Of a stretch of DNA of 64,000 nt, positions 46,122 to 64,000 are shown one piece after another. The stretch spans positions 68,178,356-68,242,355 of the forward strand of contig NC_054740.1 of NCBI RefSeq assembly GCF_018143015.1, written 5' to 3'. The DNA is from Lytechinus variegatus (lineage: Eukaryota; Echinodermata; Echinoidea; Temnopleuroida; Toxopneustidae). Both the position numbers and the translations under genes were made by a program. Below the pieces are notes generated by a model. That model made no database searches and was not told the DNA's origin. It saw only the letters and a program-made list of their open reading frames with translations. Positions within the stretch are counted from its first letter, which is position 1. Each line of letters opens with the position of its first letter.

Positions 46122-47360
46122 TTAACCAAAAGATGAAAAATAGGAGTTATAAAACCCCCAAATATGAAATAAACGAGATATAATGGATATACTAAAGAAA
46201 TTAGAAACATATTTACCCAAAATACTCACAGGGGGGAAAACAAACAAAAACCATAATTTACTGTAAAAAAAAATAATAAAATCAAACATAAAAGTTTAAA
46301 AGTTTGTTCAAGCTGATTGAATACTCGTTTACACTTCTTGTAAATACTCTGTAATTCGCTATAGAAGTCATATTATTTAGTAAATAATTCTTTATTGTTA
46401 GTATTTTATGAGTCAATAATCTTTGATATTGACTGGCTATGCGGTGGTCATCAATTATATTGCATGCAACAAAATCATGTTGGCCCGAGTCTTTAAGACG
46501 AAGGCAATATGGTTCTTGGTTCTTTTCATGGCAATATATTTGATGTTCCCCAATAAAAGAGCCAGTCAATATTTTCATCTTCATACAAATCTGGAGAAAA
46601 ATCATGAAAATTGATATATTTATCTGAAGAATATGGTTCAATCGCGTCTCGTCCGCCAGGATATAACGTTGTCTTTATCATGACGTATATTGTTGTTGTG
46701 TAGTTCATTATGAAGCGCATCTCTTCCAACCTCAAACTCCCGGATGTTCCGGAAGTGAGACTAAGGAAAATAAAAAGGTACATTTTGTGTCGTCAATAAA
46801 TAAGGAAAATATAAATGATGCACCGATCCCTTCCCGATATTCAGAAAATATAGGGCAACTTTTGTAATTGACCAACTTTAGATATCTGATACGTGTGATG
46901 ACAAATATAACTGAACAATTGAGTATAATAGTAAGACTCAAAAAATGATAAGGGAAAGTAATTACTGAAAGGGAGTGGAATATGTTATCATATGTATAAT
47001 TATCAAATAATACAAGGAGAATCTAAAAAATGAAGCGCGAATTTAGTTCTTACAGAGCTTGTATATTGACTGCACTTCGGAGTGTTGATTCACTAATTCA
47101 AATATAGGACTTTCCTGATCAATAGTGATGTCACCACAAATCCCAGTTCCATAATTGTACCAATATGAGAGAGGGATTAACCAACATGGTACTCAAATCC
47201 AGATAGGCCCAATATTTGTTGCAAAATGTGATCGTATATGATTCATAATTTGTCTAGAATTAATATCAGAAATCATTAATAAAATTATAACACCCGCACA
47301 CAATGGTACATGGCATTTTTCTTGTATTTAAGGAATAATGATGAAGGAGTTTTGCAGATG

Positions 47361-47609
47361 TATACCATTCTAAAAAATATTGGGTGAAATGCTCCATGAG
47401 GTAATTATTTGTCCATCCAACATTGGGCATTTCTTTTGGGCGTTTTTATTCATGAAGAATGATGAAAAATTTGCCCAATATAATTGCTGCTAATTTTTTA
47501 AATCTTACTGGGCAATATGTTTCCCCATTAGGTAAAATACTGCCCCGAACTATCTCGAGGGTAATTATTAATTAAATCAAATTTTACCCAATATTTTTCT
47601 TAGTGTATG
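47361..47609. mobile_element. Probable MITE with ATACCATTCT...TATTGGGT ends
   Basis: TATACCATTCTAAAAAATAT and TGGGT on the left are approximately complementary to ACCCAATATTTTTCTTAGTG and TAT on the right. The interior has repeated 'TGGGCA/TGCCC' words. The inverted repeat is imperfect. Confidence 0.45.
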
Positions 47610-47747
47610 GGTAAAATCATTTCAAAATCCTATTTGCTATTATGCATGACCATGTATTTAGGATATGAGGATCAGGGGGCAAAAAGACGGATTAATTGTG
47701 TAAGTGGTTACCTTTGGAACAAGTAGGCTTGTGTCGAAACAGACAAA

Positions 47748-49096
47748 TCGAGACACTGGTATGGTTGTTCTAGGGTCAATCGAAGGCAGTGGCGTAACTA
47801 CGGGGTGCTCGTGCCCCCCCCCTCGACTGGCCAACATTCCGATCTAAAGAATTGACATTTTTAAAGGGGAAGTTCACCCTGACAAAAAGTTCATTGTAAA
47901 AATAGCAGAAAAAATAATAAAATATATTGCCGAAGGTTTGAGAAAAATTCATCATATAATTAAAAAGTTATTAGAATTTCTATTATTTGATTTGTGACGT
48001 CATATGCGAGCAGCATTCCTACATAGCAAATGGTAAAAAATCAATGAAATGTCATTTTCTCAGAAAATTGAAAATGGTTTTCACTTAACCTTTTGTATAC
48101 CAATAGACAAATCATTTCACACCCGATCTTGAATAGAAAACAATAGTAAGTCATCAGGAACCATCAAAAATTTGAAATTCATGCATTTTATATTACATTA
48201 CAAATGGGGCAGCTGCTCGTTTATGACGTCACAAATCCAAAACTTTGAACTCTAATAACTTTCTTACTCTTTGACGGATTTCCCTCAAACCTTCACCAAT
48301 ATTTTTTACTCTTTTTTCTGCTATTTTTACAACAAAGTTTTCTTCAGGGTGAACTTCCCCTTTAAGCGCTTTTTTAATTAAAGGAGAATGAAACCTTTGG
48401 ATCAAGATACCCTGTGTGAAAACAGAATATCAAAGAAACAGATCAACGAAAGTTTGAGAAAAATCTGACAAATAATGAGAAAATTATGAGCATACGAATA
48501 TTGCGTTCACTAATGCTATGGAGATCCTCCCATTGGCAATGCGACAAGGATGTGTGATGTCACATGTGGACAACTTTCCCTTTGATGGACTATGAAATAC
48601 CCCCAAAATGTCTCTTTTTGCTTTTTCTAATGTTGATACAGACTCTTTATTCATGATGTATTCTTCAAAAATCTGTCATGCCATCCTATAGAAAGAACAC
48701 ATGATCTATTGATAGATATGATAAAAGAGGCAGTTTGGGTGAAATAAATACTATGGTAATGGGGAATTTTGTGCACAAGTGACATCACACATCTTTGTCA
48801 CATTGCCAATATGAGGATCTCCATAGCATTAGTGAACGCAATATTCGTATGCTCATAATTTCTCATTATTTGTCCGATTTTTCTCAAACTTTCGTTGATC
48901 TGTTTCTTTGGTTTTCTGTTTTCACACAGGGTATCTTGATCCAAAGGTTTCATTCTCCTTTGATTAAAAAAGCGCTTAGAAATGTCAATTCTTCAGATCG
49001 GAATGTTGGCCAGTCGAGGGGGGGGGGGGGCACGAGCACCCCGTAGTTACGCCACTGCCCTCGATTGACCCTAGAACAACCATACCAGTGCCTCGA
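47748..49096. mobile_element. Foldback element with a MITE inserted in its left arm
   Basis: Outer arms run from TCGAGACACTGGTATGGTTG on the left to the complement ending CAACCATACCAGTGCCTCGA on the right. They continue through 'GTGGCGTAACTACGGGGTGC' and a C/G run, and then, after the MITE, through 'gcgcttttttaattaaaggag' to 'gtgatgtcacatg'. Arms are about 330 bp each without the insertion. No transposase. Confidence 0.82.
47865..48361. mobile_element. TTAA-flanked MITE, AGGGGAAGTTCACC ends
   Basis: TTAA at 47861-47864 and 48362-48365. Ends AGGGGAAGTTCACCCTGA and near-complement CAGGGTGAACTTCCCCT. The interior includes 'tttgtgacgtcatatg' and 'gcagctgctcgtttatgacgtcac'. Decayed relatives lie at 20345-20610 and 55460-55877. 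Confidence 0.85.
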
Positions 49097-49424
49097 TGAA
49101 TATTTCACCTGTAGCGTGCGAAATAATGCACGATTGTATTTAAACCGCGCGTTACAAACGAAATCGACACTGCATCTCTGATTTTACGCAACGCCAAAAC
49201 TATAACCCAACAGGTTAAAAAAAAGAAATCCTAGAAATTCTTGACATATGAATGCCATTGTTATTTTTTCTCTAACAAAACTATTTGAGCGGAAAGGTTG
49301 ATTGTTGTTTTTACACTTGTATTACAGCACGCAAGCGGGTAAGTGTACGGAGATCTTTCTTCGCATTGACCTGTTTGGCCTAACTTGTCGAATACAAATT
49401 TCCAAGCTGCTGGATTGATCCAAA

Positions 49425-62725
<13,301 letters not shown>

Positions 62726-64000
62726 ACTCGGCGTTTAGATTTCTTTACGCAATCTCCCAAACCTGGGAGCCGTTTCCTGTTAAAAAGTGTTAGTAAGTTA
62801 CGAGCGACTTCAAGAACCACTGGTGACCCTTCCTTGTGGTAAATGATGTACACCAAAATGCTAATTGGCAATGGTTTAGCGCTTGAGAAAGGATCACCAA
62901 TCGTTCTTGAAGTCACTCTGAACTTGCGAACAGCTTAATGAAACGGCTTCTTGGTGGGTGATTCGTGAAGTTGTTCTTAAAGTTACACACTACTTGACGC
63001 ACGACTGGAACATGTTCTTAGAGACAAGGTTATACCGGTAGGAAGAAATTCCTTGAATGCTTTGAGCGCCTAGGCAGCCCAGCTAAAGCCGGGGTAATAA
63101 TAATAGCAGGGCCCGCTGGGAGAACAGTTTTCGGAACTGAAGCGGCTTCCCTGGGTAAATATACCTATATTATTATTATTATTATTATTATATTGGTGCT
63201 AAGTCAGCTCTATTATCATCTACCACAAGAATGGGTCAGTAGTCATTTGTAAAGTCATCGTAACTTACGAACATCTTTATCGAACACTCGGCAGACACGT
63301 CTCAAAGCCATCACTTAGAGAACTATACAAGTATTATACTTGTATCCCCTAGCCATATCTAAGGTAACGGAAAGATTGAAGCACTAAGCATATTGCAGAG
63401 TAAAACCATTTTCATGCTCCCTATTACAGACCGGATGGCAATGAAAATCACATATCGTAATTTGGGTTGTTTTTTTCTTATTCTTTTTTTAATACAATGA
63501 ATTTTCAAAATAGAAATGAAGCACCTGATGTAGACACTTAAAAAAATGATGAGGTTTTAATTCAATATACTTCCGAAGCCTAGTCATAAATCCCTAATTG
63601 AATTTTTAATGATCAATTTGATATGGCTACATCCTTGCAATAAATAATTTGGAAACTATGGTGTCGTGGAATTATTTTTCATATCAACACTCGATTGCAC
63701 TTATTCCACTTGACACTGGAATGACCTGTGTGTTGTGTTATAAATTCACGGAATGGTCTCCAAATTTGAAATCAACTTGTAATTAAATCGATAAACATGC
63801 CTTTGTGGCTATCATTTGAGGCCATATCGTGAAATAAACAGTGATCCAGGTGTTGTTTCACAGACAGAGACGGCTTTGATGGGAAGAATTATCATTGGCT
63901 ATACCAGCAATTGCAGGAGATGATAGCAAATTTCCTCTTGACTATTGGTTAGACTTACAATGTGATTTACAATTCGAATATTTCAAACAAGGCTATGGTA
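62726..64000. other. Downstream flank, no gene seen
   Basis: After the P450 stop codon the sequence is non-coding AT-rich DNA apart from a SINE fragment at about 63040-63192. No further exon homologous to the P450 genes was found. Confidence 0.6.
63040..63192 (+). mobile_element. SINE 3' fragment with ATT tail
   Basis: Contains 'gcgcctaggcagcccagcta', AGCCGGGGTAAT (shared with 32213), 'gggagaacagttttcggaac' and 'gaagcggcttccctgggtaa', ending in an (ATT)n run. The head with the promoter boxes is not present. Confidence 0.55.

Larger units (their letters stand above)
42725..49424. other. Intergenic spacer between the two P450 genes
   Basis: 6.7 kb with no recognised gene. It holds a 7SL-like SINE, a tRNA-derived SINE, two copies of one MITE family, a TTAA MITE, a weak MITE and a foldback (each listed separately). 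The parts between them are plain AT-rich DNA. Confidence 0.7.

Overview
The window looks like nuclear DNA of an echinoderm, most likely a sea urchin. The base composition is AT-rich, the genes are split into many exons with standard GT-AG junctions, and palindromic MITEs, tRNA-derived SINEs and long ATC microsatellites are abundant. The long host proteins (a CYP46-type P450 pair, a single-exon Toll-like receptor, a somatomedin-B 7TM receptor) and a Gmr1-type Ty3 element all fit a deuterostome. The species cannot be fixed from the sequence alone.

Layout. 1-3225 is repeat-bearing intergenic DNA. 3226-10243 holds a young, full-length, minus-strand LTR retrotransposon in which integrase lies before reverse transcriptase (Gmr1 clade of Ty3/gypsy). 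10486-14742 (minus) is a three-exon gene for a 993-residue family-B-like 7TM receptor with an N-terminal somatomedin B domain. 14743-20851 is intergenic with TTAA-flanked MITEs. 20852-42724 (plus) is a 13-exon CYP46A-like P450 gene. Its first intron carries a 5.5 kb foldback element that is itself invaded by a hAT-like element. Its eighth intron contains a minus-strand, single-exon Toll-like receptor gene (35807-38481) that appears to carry one frameshift. 42725-49424 is repeat-rich intergenic DNA (7SL-like SINE, tRNA-derived SINE, paired MITEs, a foldback with a MITE inside one arm). 49425-62725 (plus) is a second 13-exon CYP46A-like gene. 62726-64000 is mostly empty intergenic DNA with a SINE fragment.

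The two P450 genes are a tandem duplication. All 13 exons have the same lengths and phases in both, each encodes 509 residues, and both retain the N-terminal membrane anchor, the I-helix AGQETT motif, ExxR, PDRF and the haem-cysteine loop. They are predicted ER-bound sterol hydroxylases related to cholesterol 24-hydroxylase. The Toll-like receptor and the 7TM receptor have no evident functional link to them.

The unusual material is mainly structural: nested transposons whose empty sites survive in the opposite arm of a palindrome, a foldback in the second P450 gene built from CGTACG-rich units, a SINE split inside its tRNA head by a MITE, and an immune receptor nested antisense in a metabolic gene. 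I saw no CRISPR array, rRNA gene, convincing functional tRNA or gene cluster that would count as a new biochemical system.
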